Source of the DNA: Intestinibacillus sp050255995
Lineage (GTDB): Bacteria; Bacillota; Clostridia; Oscillospirales; Butyricicoccaceae
Assembly: GCA_050255995.1 (NCBI GenBank)
Contig: JBFWIM010000065.1
Span: 1-10,446 of the forward strand
Reading direction: 5' to 3'
Length of the DNA stretch: 10,446 nucleotides
Shown piece after piece: positions 5,391-10,446 of this stretch (position 1 is its first letter; every line of letters starts with the position of its first letter). The notes below the pieces were generated by a model that was not told where the DNA came from, made no database searches, and worked only from the letters and a program-made list of their open reading frames with translations. The position numbers and the translations under genes are program-made.

Positions 5391-6623
5391 GTGAAAGCAT
5401 GGAAAAGGAAAATCGTCTGCGCGTTACTGGCAACCGTCACCGCTACGCTCTATAGCAGTACGGACGCATGGGCGGCGGAAACACAGCTGCCCATTCTGAT
5501 GTATCACAATCTGACCGTTGATGGCGAGACAAACTCAATGACCATCACACAGGAACGGTTTCGTGAAGATATGCGGTATCTGGCCGCATATGGGTATACG
5601 CCGCTGCTCGCCGCGGATCTGGTCGATATTCGCGCGGGTGTGGAAGCAATGCCGGAAAAGCCTGTAATGATCACGTTTGATGACGGCTATGAAAGCAACT
5701 ACACACTGGCATTTCCCATACTGGAGGAAACGGGAATGAAGGCGACGGTTGCGCTGATCACCTCGCATATTCGCGACGATACCGGAGGCGGTATGCCGAA
5801 CTCCATGACCTGGCAGCAGGCGAAGGAGATGTACGAAAGCGGCATCGTGGACATTGGCACACATACCAACAGGCTGCATAATGAAGACAATAACGGCTTT
5901 GAAATTCCCGGCGGCCCGGATGGTATTCAGCGCCGCAAAGATGAGGGCTGGATGGATTACCAAACCCGGGTGAATCAGGACATCGGGGCAAGCATCCGTA
6001 TGATCCAGGAGAAGATAGGGGACACCGTGCGTGTGCTGTACTTCTCCTATCCGTTTGGCGCGACGGACCCCTGGTTCGGGCAGATACTGCTGAACAACGG
6101 TCTGCTTGTCAGTACGACGACGCAGGCACGTACCGCGGATATCGGTAACGGATTATACGGCCTGCCGCGTTTCCGTGTGACCATGGATCTACCGGTCAGC
6201 AAGCTCCTGCAGCGCAGCGTGACTGCAAATCCGACACAGTCCGCACTGGAGCTGGACGGCAAGAGCATGACCCTGCCAACCTATCAGATCGACGGGAGCA
6301 ATTATGTGAAGCTGCGTGACGTGGCCGATCTCGTGAACGGCACGGCTTCGCAATTTTCGGTCGGTTGGGACAACGGTGCCGTGATCTTGCGAAGGGGAAC
6401 GGCTTACGAACCGGACGGAAGCGAATTACGACCCCTTGCCGGAGGAGGACGCACCGCAGAATCCATGGCCGGTCCACTTTTGGCGGATGGTACGCCGGTT
6501 GTTCTGGAGGCATACCGGATTAACGGGAACTACTATTTTAAGCTGCGAAGCCTCGGAGAGACCGTGGGATTCGCAGTGGATTGGAATGAAAATGATCACA
6601 TTTTGATCATAAAAACTACATAA
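5391..6623 (+). CDS. Exported polysaccharide deacetylase (CE4) with C-terminal stalk-like domains
   Basis: 410 aa. A Sec signal peptide is clear: MKAWKRKIV, a hydrophobic core, and AWA cleaved before AE at about residue 28. The deacetylase (NodB-homology) domain spans about 33-270. It has ILMYHN near its start, motif 1 TFDDGY (D97 and D98), the metal-histidine motif GTHTNRLH (H158 and H163, spaced as in PgaB/IcaB-type members) and FSYPFG (218-223). It should remove N-acetyl groups from a surface or cell-wall glycan; the substrate is unknown. Residues 286-410 contain two stretches, SNYVKLRDVADLVNGT...FSVGWDN and GNYYFKLRSLGETVGFAVDW, that resemble the copper-amine-oxidase-N-like stalk repeats common in clostridial secreted proteins. 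The start is the GTG at 5391; AAAGGGG (5372-5378) lies about 12 nt upstream, a long spacing. The ATG at 5399 is out of frame. Confidence 0.92.
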   Translation: MKAWKRKIVCALLATVTATLYSSTDAWAAETQLPILMYHNLTVDGETNSMTITQERFREDMRYLAAYGYTPLLAADLVDIRAGVEAMPEKPVMITFDDGYESNYTLAFPILEETGMKATVALITSHIRDDTGGGMPNSMTWQQAKEMYESGIVDIGTHTNRLHNEDNNGFEIPGGPDGIQRRKDEGWMDYQTRVNQDIGASIRMIQEKIGDTVRVLYFSYPFGATDPWFGQILLNNGLLVSTTTQARTADIGNGLYGLPRFRVTMDLPVSKLLQRSVTANPTQSALELDGKSMTLPTYQIDGSNYVKLRDVADLVNGTASQFSVGWDNGAVILRRGTAYEPDGSELRPLAGGGRTAESMAGPLLADGTPVVLEAYRINGNYYFKLRSLGETVGFAVDWNENDHILIIKTT

Positions 6624-6637
6624 AAACGAGTGTTTAT

Positions 6638-6683
6638 ACCCGGTTTCTACAAGAAAATTGTGGAAACCGGGTTTGCTTTTTTG
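6638..6683 (+). terminator. Rho-independent terminator of the deacetylase gene
   Basis: A 15-bp stem with one wobble pair (6638-6652 with 6658-6672; arms begin ACCCGGTTTC and end GAAACCGGGT) and a 5-nt GAAAA loop, followed by TTGCTTTTTT. It is 14 nt after the stop codon. Confidence 0.92.
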
Positions 6684-6948
6684 TCAAATCGCAGAGCGCA
6701 AAACCGGGTTGTGAAAAATGGATATAATATAGCTCTATCCCCCGAGTGATTTGGCAATATTGCTTCATCACATGATTTATCTTCGTTTTGTTCCGCAAAA
6801 GGGGTAATAAAATATATATAAATATTTATGGAAGCATTAAAACAAAAATGAGCGAGTTGCATAAAAGTGCAAGATGATAAAAGATTATAAAATATGCATA
6901 AAAATTTGATATAAAATTTGTGATCAAGATCAGAATTATTTTATTTGC

Positions 6949-6977
6949 TTGACAAACCCCTACTTTATGAATATTAT
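6949..6977 (+). promoter_or_regulatory. Sigma-A promoter of the yabE-like gene
   Basis: TTGACA (6949-6954), a 17-nt spacer and TATTAT (6972-6977): perfect -35 and a 5-of-6 -10. Transcription should start near 6984, giving an unusually long leader of about 130 nt. Confidence 0.85.
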
Positions 6978-6983
6978 AGTTTA

Positions 6984-7112
6984 AGATTTTTAAAATCGGG
7001 GAAACTTAACTGGCAGATATATACAGAAAGGAATCTTTTTTATGCTGCGGGGATAGAATTGAATATCTGCCGAACGCGGCTGCGTGCCGCAGGATAAGGA
7101 GGAAACCAAAGT
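6984..7112 (+). promoter_or_regulatory. Structured 5' leader of the yabE-like gene
   Basis: Paired arms GGCAGATAT (7012-7020) and ATATCTGCC (7063-7071) form a perfect 9-bp closing stem. Inside it AGAAAG-gaat-CTTTTT (7024-7039) can form a small hairpin. After it, GCGGC-tgcgt-GCCGC (7076-7090) forms a 5-bp hairpin just before the ribosome site AAGGAGG (7096-7102). Three stems in one leader suggest RNA-level control. I compared it by eye with c-di-AMP, c-di-GMP and other riboswitches I know and found no consensus match, so no class is assigned. Confidence 0.45.
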
Positions 7113-8135
7113 ATGCAACGAATGCAAAAACACAAACGCAAGGTACGATCACGTTGGCTGTCTGCCACCCTGCTGGCTGCGGGCGCGACGTCAATGCTGA
7201 CGGCGATGGCCTCGCAGATCAATATTTACGAGGTGACAGACAGCGTCCACACAACCGAGATCAAAACATTTTCGGACGACGCACAGAAAGCCTGCGAGCT
7301 TGCGGGCTATGACAGCGGGGATTACGCACTGGTGGCGGACAGCGGAACGGACAATCTGATCCGCCAGCTCCGCGTCGAGAAAAAGTTCCCGGTTCGGATT
7401 ACTGCGGACGGGCAAACAACGGAGGCCAGAGTGGTTTCCGGTACGGTCCGCGAGCTCCTGTCGGAGCAGGGGATTGCGCTGGGGGAATATGACGAGGTCA
7501 CACCGGCGGCCGATACCCGCCTGACGGCGGACAGCGCTGCGCAGACAATTACAGTTGCCCGTATTACCAAGGAGACGGAAACCGCACGCGTTGCCATTCC
7601 CTATAACAGCACCAAGCGCACCACTGCGGAGCTCGATTATGGACAGACCCGCGTTTCCCAGAAGGGTATCGACGGCATCGCGGAGCAGACGGTACTGGTA
7701 ACCAGACGGGACGGCGTGGAAATTTCGCGCGAGGTGCAAAGCGAGAGCGTTGTGACCAATCCGCAGCAGGAGATTCTGGAGGTTGGTACGGGCGGCGCTG
7801 TCGTTACGCGCGGCGGTAAGATTCTGCGATACTCCAAGGTGATTCAGGTGAAGGCCACGGCGTACAGCACTGAGGGCTGGAGCCGCGAGAATAAACTGAC
7901 GGCGATCGGCACCAGATGCCGCGTGGGCGCGATTGCGGTGGATCCCCGGGTGATTCCACTGGGTTCACGAGTGTATGTCACATCGCCCAACGGGGAATCC
8001 TGGATTTACGGCACGGCTGTGGCGGAAGATACAGGCAGCGCGATCAAGGGCAACCGAATTGACCTCTATTTTAACACACAGGCGGAATGTCGTTCGTTCG
8101 GCGTTCGCAGCGCCAAGGTTTATGTGTTAAGCTGA
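7113..8135 (+). CDS. yabE: YabE-like cell-wall protein: DUF348, G5 and 3D domains
   Basis: 340 aa. The N-terminus (QRMQKHKRKVRSRW plus a hydrophobic stretch at about 16-34) is a signal peptide or membrane anchor. A DUF348-like domain lies at about 90-140 (KKFPVRITADGQTTEARVVSG, TVRELLSEQGIALGEYDEV). A G5 domain lies at about 150-225 (TETARVAIPYNSTKRTTAEL, then GIDGIAEQTVLVTRRDGVEI). The 3D domain is at 245-338 with its three aspartates: D277 in AVDPRVIPLGSRVYV, D306 in AEDTG and D317 in GNRIDLYF. That catalytic domain resembles the MltA/resuscitation-factor type that cleaves peptidoglycan glycan strands. AAGGAGG lies 10 nt before the ATG. In Bacillus yabE precedes rnmV and rsmA (ksgA); here rsmA follows directly after the terminator. 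The promoter at 6949 and the long leader suggest regulated expression. Confidence 0.9.
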   Translation: MQRMQKHKRKVRSRWLSATLLAAGATSMLTAMASQINIYEVTDSVHTTEIKTFSDDAQKACELAGYDSGDYALVADSGTDNLIRQLRVEKKFPVRITADGQTTEARVVSGTVRELLSEQGIALGEYDEVTPAADTRLTADSAAQTITVARITKETETARVAIPYNSTKRTTAELDYGQTRVSQKGIDGIAEQTVLVTRRDGVEISREVQSESVVTNPQQEILEVGTGGAVVTRGGKILRYSKVIQVKATAYSTEGWSRENKLTAIGTRCRVGAIAVDPRVIPLGSRVYVTSPNGESWIYGTAVAEDTGSAIKGNRIDLYFNTQAECRSFGVRSAKVYVLS

Positions 8136-8138
8136 TAA

Positions 8139-8170
8139 AAAAGGCGGGAAACCTGGGTTTCCCGCCTTTT
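8139..8170 (+). terminator. Rho-independent terminator of the yabE-like gene
   Basis: A perfect 14-bp stem (8139-8152 with 8157-8170, core GGCGGGAAAC/GTTTCCCGCC) with a 4-nt loop; the 3' arm ends TTTT and GCGTTTT follows. Its last bases are shared with the -35 of the rsmA promoter. Confidence 0.92.
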
Positions 8171-8197
8171 GCGTTTTGGGGGTATTTGTGATATACT
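8169..8197 (+). promoter_or_regulatory. Sigma-A promoter of rsmA
   Basis: TTGCGT (8169-8174), a 17-nt spacer and TATACT (8192-8197), with TG at 8189-8190 giving an extended -10. It starts inside the terminator tail, and the ATG at 8226 is 28 nt after the -10. Confidence 0.7.
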
Positions 8198-8225
8198 ATA
8201 CCGATATAAAAAAACGGAGGGCACT

Positions 8226-9125
8226 ATGGGGCTTTGTGATTTAAATACGATCCGGGACATATTGGGGCGGCACGGCTTCCGGTTTTCCAAATCGCTGGGA
8301 CAGAATTTTCTGACCGCGCAATGGGTACCCGAGCGCATCGCCGCGGAATGCGGCGCTGACGCGGAGAGCGGAGTGCTCGAGGTCGGACCGGGCATGGGCT
8401 GCCTGACTGTCGAGCTGTCCAGAATCGCCGCGCAGGTGGTGTCCATAGAGATTGACCGCGCACTGTTTCCGGTTCTGGAGGAAACGCTGGCCGGATGCGG
8501 TAACACCGAGGTAGTGCAGGGAGACGTGCTCAAAACCGATCTTACGGCGCTATGCCGTGAGAAATTCGGCGATCGCCCGGTCTATGCCTGCGCAAACCTG
8601 CCATACTATATTACCTCGCCTGCGATTTCGGCGATGCTCGACTGCGGCGCGTTCCGGGCGATCACGGTGATGGTGCAGCGCGAGGTGGCACAGCGTATCT
8701 GTGCACATCCGGGGACTTCGGACTACAGCGCCTTTTCGATTTATGTACAGTATCATGCGGCGGCAGAGATTTTGTTTGATGTGCCGGCGGACTGTTTTGT
8801 GCCGCGTCCCAAGGTGGATTCCGCCGTGCTGCGTCTGACCCCGCGCAGCAAACCGGCTGTGGAGGTAAACGACGAAAAGCTGTTTTTTGCCATTGTACGC
8901 GCGGCATTCAACCAGCGGCGCAAGGTACTGTCCAATGCAGCGGCGCCGGCTTTTGGGGGCCGGTTGGATAAGGCGCAGATTGCCGGACTGATTACAGACT
9001 GCGGGCTGGACGCACAGATACGCGGAGAGCGTCTGCGGCTGGAGGATTTTGCAGAACTATCCAACCGCGCCGGCGTTCTGCTTCGCGGCGGTTCAGAAGC
9101 CAAGCACGAGCATAATGCCGATTAG
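8226..9125 (+). CDS. rsmA: 16S rRNA dimethyladenosine transferase RsmA (KsgA)
   Basis: 299 aa. It methylates two adjacent adenosines in the 3' terminal helix of 16S rRNA, using S-adenosylmethionine, late in small-subunit assembly. Visible family features: HGFRFSKSLGQNFL (about 16-29), SAM-binding motif I VLEVGPGMGCLT (50-61), the acidic SIEIDRAL (73-80), QGDVLKTD, the catalytic NLPYYITSP (124-132), VPRPKVDSAVL (192-202) and FNQRRKVLSN (228-237). The open frame reaches back to 8169, but the ATG at 8226 is preceded by GGAGGG (8216-8221) and gives the normal N-terminus. Its last 33 nt overlap the end of the convergent minus-strand gene at 9093. The rnmV gene, which usually precedes rsmA in Firmicutes, is not present. 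Confidence 0.97.
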   Translation: MGLCDLNTIRDILGRHGFRFSKSLGQNFLTAQWVPERIAAECGADAESGVLEVGPGMGCLTVELSRIAAQVVSIEIDRALFPVLEETLAGCGNTEVVQGDVLKTDLTALCREKFGDRPVYACANLPYYITSPAISAMLDCGAFRAITVMVQREVAQRICAHPGTSDYSAFSIYVQYHAAAEILFDVPADCFVPRPKVDSAVLRLTPRSKPAVEVNDEKLFFAIVRAAFNQRRKVLSNAAAPAFGGRLDKAQIAGLITDCGLDAQIRGERLRLEDFAELSNRAGVLLRGGSEAKHEHNAD

Positions 9126-9392
9126 AATGAGCAGCTCGACATCAAAGTCGTCGGAATCTGCGACCAGAAAATAGATCGCCATGATGACAATCAGCGTGTC
9201 AAGGTCAAAATGAAGGCTTTGCAGGCGGTTTGACAGCGCCTGCCCCATACCGGTCAGGACGTTGCTGGCCGGTTGCGCTTTTGGGGGGGCATGCGGCGGT
9301 TCGTTATGTAGCTCAGGCGGGGGCGGTTCCGGCCCCCTTGTCGGCTCTCTCGCCGATGCCTCCCGTGCGCTGTTGAGATAGCGGTTATACAA
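9093..9392 (-). CDS. Small protein with hydrophobic C-terminus, third gene of the minus-strand trio
   Basis: 99 aa, function unknown. It starts MYNRYLNSA, continues through a charged and proline-rich middle (about 13-43, with PEPPPPE and PPHAPPK), and ends in two hydrophobic segments (about 64-78, LDTLIVIMAIYFLVA, and 86-99, ELLILIGIMLVLGF) separated by the acidic DSDDFD. From memory, clostridial proteins with this shape, beginning MYNRY and ending in an Asp/Leu-rich hydrophobic tail, are common and uncharacterised. The start is a TTG (9392-9390); AGGAGT (plus 9402-9407) lies about 10 nt before it, just after the stop of the preceding gene, so it is probably coupled to it (17-nt gap). Its 3' end overlaps rsmA by 33 nt on the opposite strand. 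A later internal ATG would lose the MYNRY start. Confidence 0.65.
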   Translation of the reverse strand: MYNRYLNSAREASAREPTRGPEPPPPELHNEPPHAPPKAQPASNVLTGMGQALSNRLQSLHFDLDTLIVIMAIYFLVADSDDFDVELLILIGIMLVLGF

Positions 9393-9410
9393 GGCTGGAA
9401 GACTCCTTCC

Positions 9411-9905
9411 TTAGATTTCGCGCGTCCCGCTGTCGCCGCCAGCCCCCGGGGATCCAGTGGTAATCTGCCCCATAGCGGTGCGCGCCATACGCGCCATGCT
9501 GACCAGTCGCATCGCATGGTCGAGCTGACCTCCGATGCCGCCCGCAACGAACGGCTTGAGTGAATTGAGCAGATTGACCTTTTCGCGGCTTACGGAATTT
9601 GCCCCGCTGCGTGCGATAGCGTTCAAGACCGGCATCGCCTTGCTGAGCAGCTCGGCGGAGGGATCGTAGCTGGCGGAAGCGCCCGAAGGCCGCGGCGGTG
9701 AGAAATTGCCGGGACCCGCGGTCGGGGCGGCCTGTGGTTCGGAGGCGGGGCCGGAGGGCGGCACAAAGCCACCCCCCGATGCGGACGGGGGCTTAGGTTC
9801 TCCTCCCGTATTTCCGGACAGGATAGAGGATGCCATGTTGATTGCGCTCTGCAATTTTTCCGGATCGGAAAGCAGAGAGGAAAGCATGTCGTTGGGCTGT
9901 TCCAT
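9411..9905 (-). CDS. Uncharacterised Pro/Gly/Ser-rich protein, second gene of the minus-strand trio
   Basis: 164 aa, function unknown. The N-terminal part (1-32, MLSSLLSDPEKLQSAINMASSIL) is a short helical module. Residues 33-80 are a low-complexity Gly/Pro/Ser/Ala linker. The C-terminal part (about 83-150) is helical and contains LLSKAMPVLNAIARSG, SREKVNLLNSLKPFV and LDHAMRLVSMARMARTAM. From memory, the 'L..DP..L...M..A' start plus 'K..LL..LKP.......R...A......' ending is a recurring clostridial architecture in proteins without assigned role. There is no signal peptide and no clear membrane segment. The ATG at 9905 has GGAGG (plus 9913-9917) 7 nt upstream. It follows the first trio gene by 25 nt and leads into the third by 17 nt, so the three form one operon. 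Confidence 0.75.
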   Translation of the reverse strand: MEQPNDMLSSLLSDPEKLQSAINMASSILSGNTGGEPKPPSASGGGFVPPSGPASEPQAAPTAGPGNFSPPRPSGASASYDPSAELLSKAMPVLNAIARSGANSVSREKVNLLNSLKPFVAGGIGGQLDHAMRLVSMARMARTAMGQITTGSPGAGGDSGTREI

Positions 9906-9930
9906 TCTTATACCTCCTTTGTTTCCTGAT

Positions 9931-10212
9931 CTATTTACCCATCAAAAATTGCAGCTGGCGGGCAAGGTCGGCGCCCTCGGGAGAGTTCATCATCTGGGTG
10001 ATGGCGTCTTTTGCGGAGTTTAAGTCTCCGCGCTGTGCGGCGGCCGCCGCCTGTTCAATCTGCGAAGCGCAGCTCGCCGAGATGTTCTGCGCGATGCGCT
10101 GTCCATCTATGGATCGGGCCTGCTGCATGAGTTGTTCGAGCGCGGCGCGCGTTTGAGGATCTTTGGACATGCTTGCCCGGAGCTGTTGTGCAAGTTCGTT
10201 AAAATCAGGCAT
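9931..10212 (-). CDS. Uncharacterised 93-aa helical protein, first gene of the minus-strand trio
   Basis: 93 aa, function unknown. It begins MPDFNELAQQLRASMSKDP and is predicted to be almost entirely helical: TRAALEQLMQQARSIDGQRI, an Ala/Gln-rich stretch (about 47-61), SAKDAITQMMNS, and the ending SPEGADLARQLQFLMGK. The 'PEG..LA..L....G' ending is also seen, from memory, in other small clostridial proteins without a known role. The open frame continues upstream, but the ATG at 10212 is chosen because GGAGG (plus 10221-10225) lies 8 nt before it. The gene heads a three-gene operon and sits behind a promoter resembling the sigma-E consensus (10246-10276). If that is right, the operon would be expressed in the mother cell during sporulation, an inference that needs expression data. 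Confidence 0.75.
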   Translation of the reverse strand: MPDFNELAQQLRASMSKDPQTRAALEQLMQQARSIDGQRIAQNISASCASQIEQAAAAAQRGDLNSAKDAITQMMNSPEGADLARQLQFLMGK

Positions 10213-10245
10213 GGTTTGTACCTCCAGTCGTTGTTTCGTGTACTT

Positions 10246-10276
10246 TACTATATGTCTGGGACATGCTCCAATGTGC
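10246..10276 (-). promoter_or_regulatory. Sigma-E-like sporulation promoter of the minus-strand trio
   Basis: The minus strand reads GCACATT (10276-10270), a 15-nt spacer, then CATATAGT (10254-10247). Against the Bacillus sigma-E consensus (KMATATT, 14-15 nt, CATACAMT) this is 6 of 7 at -35 and 6 of 8 at -10, with the CATA core intact. TATAGT also looks like a sigma-A -10, but no matching -35 lies at 16-18 nt. Confidence 0.45.
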
Positions 10277-10289
10277 CTCAAAAACAGTC

Positions 10290-10318
10290 TTTACAACGAG
10301 AAATGTTTGGTGTATAGT
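10290..10318 (+). promoter_or_regulatory. Sigma-A promoter of the metallophosphoesterase gene
   Basis: TTTACA (10290-10295), a 17-nt spacer and TATAGT (10313-10318): 5 of 6 at both boxes. It points right, back-to-back with the minus-strand trio promoter, and leaves a leader of about 57 nt. Confidence 0.75.
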
Positions 10319-10381
10319 TTAAAGGCATATGAGGCCGGCAATGGGCCGCGCCGATGAGCCAAATGGACAGGTGTTTTTGTT

Positions 10382-10446
10382 TTGAAAATATTGGTGTTTG
10401 CCGACTCGCACAGGCGAACGCTCGGAATGTATGACGCAATTGAGCG
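10382..10446 (+). CDS. YfcE-like metallophosphoesterase (partial, 3' end missing)
   Basis: Only the first 21 codons are in the window. Translation from the TTG at 10382 gives MKILVFADSHRRTLGMYDAIE. The opening beta-strand followed by D-S-H is motif I (D-x-H) of calcineurin-like phosphoesterases of the YfcE/MJ0936 type, which hydrolyse phosphodiester or phosphate bonds with two metal ions. AGGTG (10369-10373) lies 8 nt before the TTG, supporting that start. In many members motif I continues H-G; here it is H-R-R. The rest of the active site lies beyond the window, so the family call rests on the N-terminus alone. Confidence 0.75.
   Translation, partial: MKILVFADSHRRTLGMYDAIE

Larger units (their letters stand above)
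6673..7112 (+). other. Gene-free AT-rich region before the yabE-like gene
   Basis: No convincing gene on either strand; the open frame on the minus strand at 6647-6862 has low-complexity translation, no good ribosome site, and runs through the terminator. Contents: a second copy of AAACCGGGTT (6701-6710, first copy in the terminator arm at 6664-6673); an isolated TATAAT (6723-6728) without a matching -35; a palindrome at 6746-6771 (GTGAT-ttg-GCAATATTGC-ttc-ATCAC); about 170 nt of strongly AT-rich DNA (6775-6945) with TTGCA-taaaag-TGCAA; then the promoter at 6949-6977 and a leader of about 130 nt with paired segments. The AT-rich stretch just before the promoter could act as an UP-like element, an inference. 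Confidence 0.6.

Noticed and set aside
6647..6862. 71-codon minus-strand frame after the deacetylase
   Set aside because: It runs through the terminator hairpin and AT-rich DNA, lacks a ribosome site, and the translation is low-complexity.
7042..7056. Possible four-codon leader peptide (ATG CTG CGG GGA TAG) in the yabE-like leader
   Set aside because: AAAGGA lies about 9 nt before it, but the peptide has no regulatory codon run, and the ATG lies inside the leader structure, so chance is the simpler reading.
7048..7056. Complementarity between the small RNA's ATCCCC segment and GGGGATAG in the yabE-like leader
   Set aside because: The uninterrupted match is only about 7 nt (slightly more with wobble), expected by chance in 10 kb; not enough to propose a target.
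6984..7112. c-di-AMP (ydaO type) riboswitch in the yabE-like leader
   Set aside because: The AATCGGGGAAAC text looked promising, but the conserved CCGACAGCUAAC-type segment and paired GCC...GGC frame are absent.

Overview
The window looks like a chromosomal segment from a spore-forming member of the Clostridia, probably an Oscillospirales/Ruminococcaceae-type organism. The evidence is a yabQ–divIC–S1-domain (YabR-like) gene run, a long-form HPF, strong GGAGG ribosome sites, GC-rich coding DNA with AT-rich spacers, and a yabE-like gene next to rsmA. I see no tRNA, rRNA, CRISPR array, insertion sequence or phage gene.

Layout. (1) 1-1132, plus strand: the 3' end of a YabQ-like spore-cortex membrane protein, a DivIC/FtsB-type division protein and an S1-domain RNA-binding protein, closed by a terminator. 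(2) 1133-1315: an intergenic region that appears to hold an undescribed minus-strand small RNA of about 88 nt. It has a sigma-A promoter (TTGACA-N17-TATGAT), a 5' hairpin and its own terminator. (3) 1316-3339: an amidohydrolase overlapping by 4 nt a class I fumarate hydratase alpha subunit that has no beta subunit beside it. (4) 3552-4151: long-form hibernation factor HPF and its terminator. (5) 4213-6672: a secreted VanW-domain protein, a convergent 54-aa minus-strand protein and an exported polysaccharide deacetylase with C-terminal stalk-like domains. (6) 6673-7112: gene-free AT-rich DNA ending in a strong promoter and a structured leader. (7) 7113-9125: a YabE-like DUF348-G5-3D cell-wall protein and rRNA methyltransferase RsmA. 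(8) 9093-10276, minus strand: three small uncharacterised proteins in a tight operon behind a promoter that resembles the mother-cell sporulation sigma-E consensus. (9) 10290-10446: a divergent sigma-A-type promoter and the start of a YfcE-like metallophosphoesterase, cut by the window edge.

How the genes fit together: much of the window concerns the cell envelope, division and sporulation (YabQ, DivIC, VanW, deacetylase, YabE-like, possibly the minus-strand trio). A second theme is ribosome and RNA function (S1 protein, HPF, RsmA). The amidohydrolase/fumarase-alpha pair is metabolic and looks like a separate transcription unit. The observations most worth following up are the candidate small RNA, the minus-strand trio with its sigma-E-like promoter, the orphan fumarase alpha subunit and the structured leader of the yabE-like gene. 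All calls come from reading the sequence; no database search was run.
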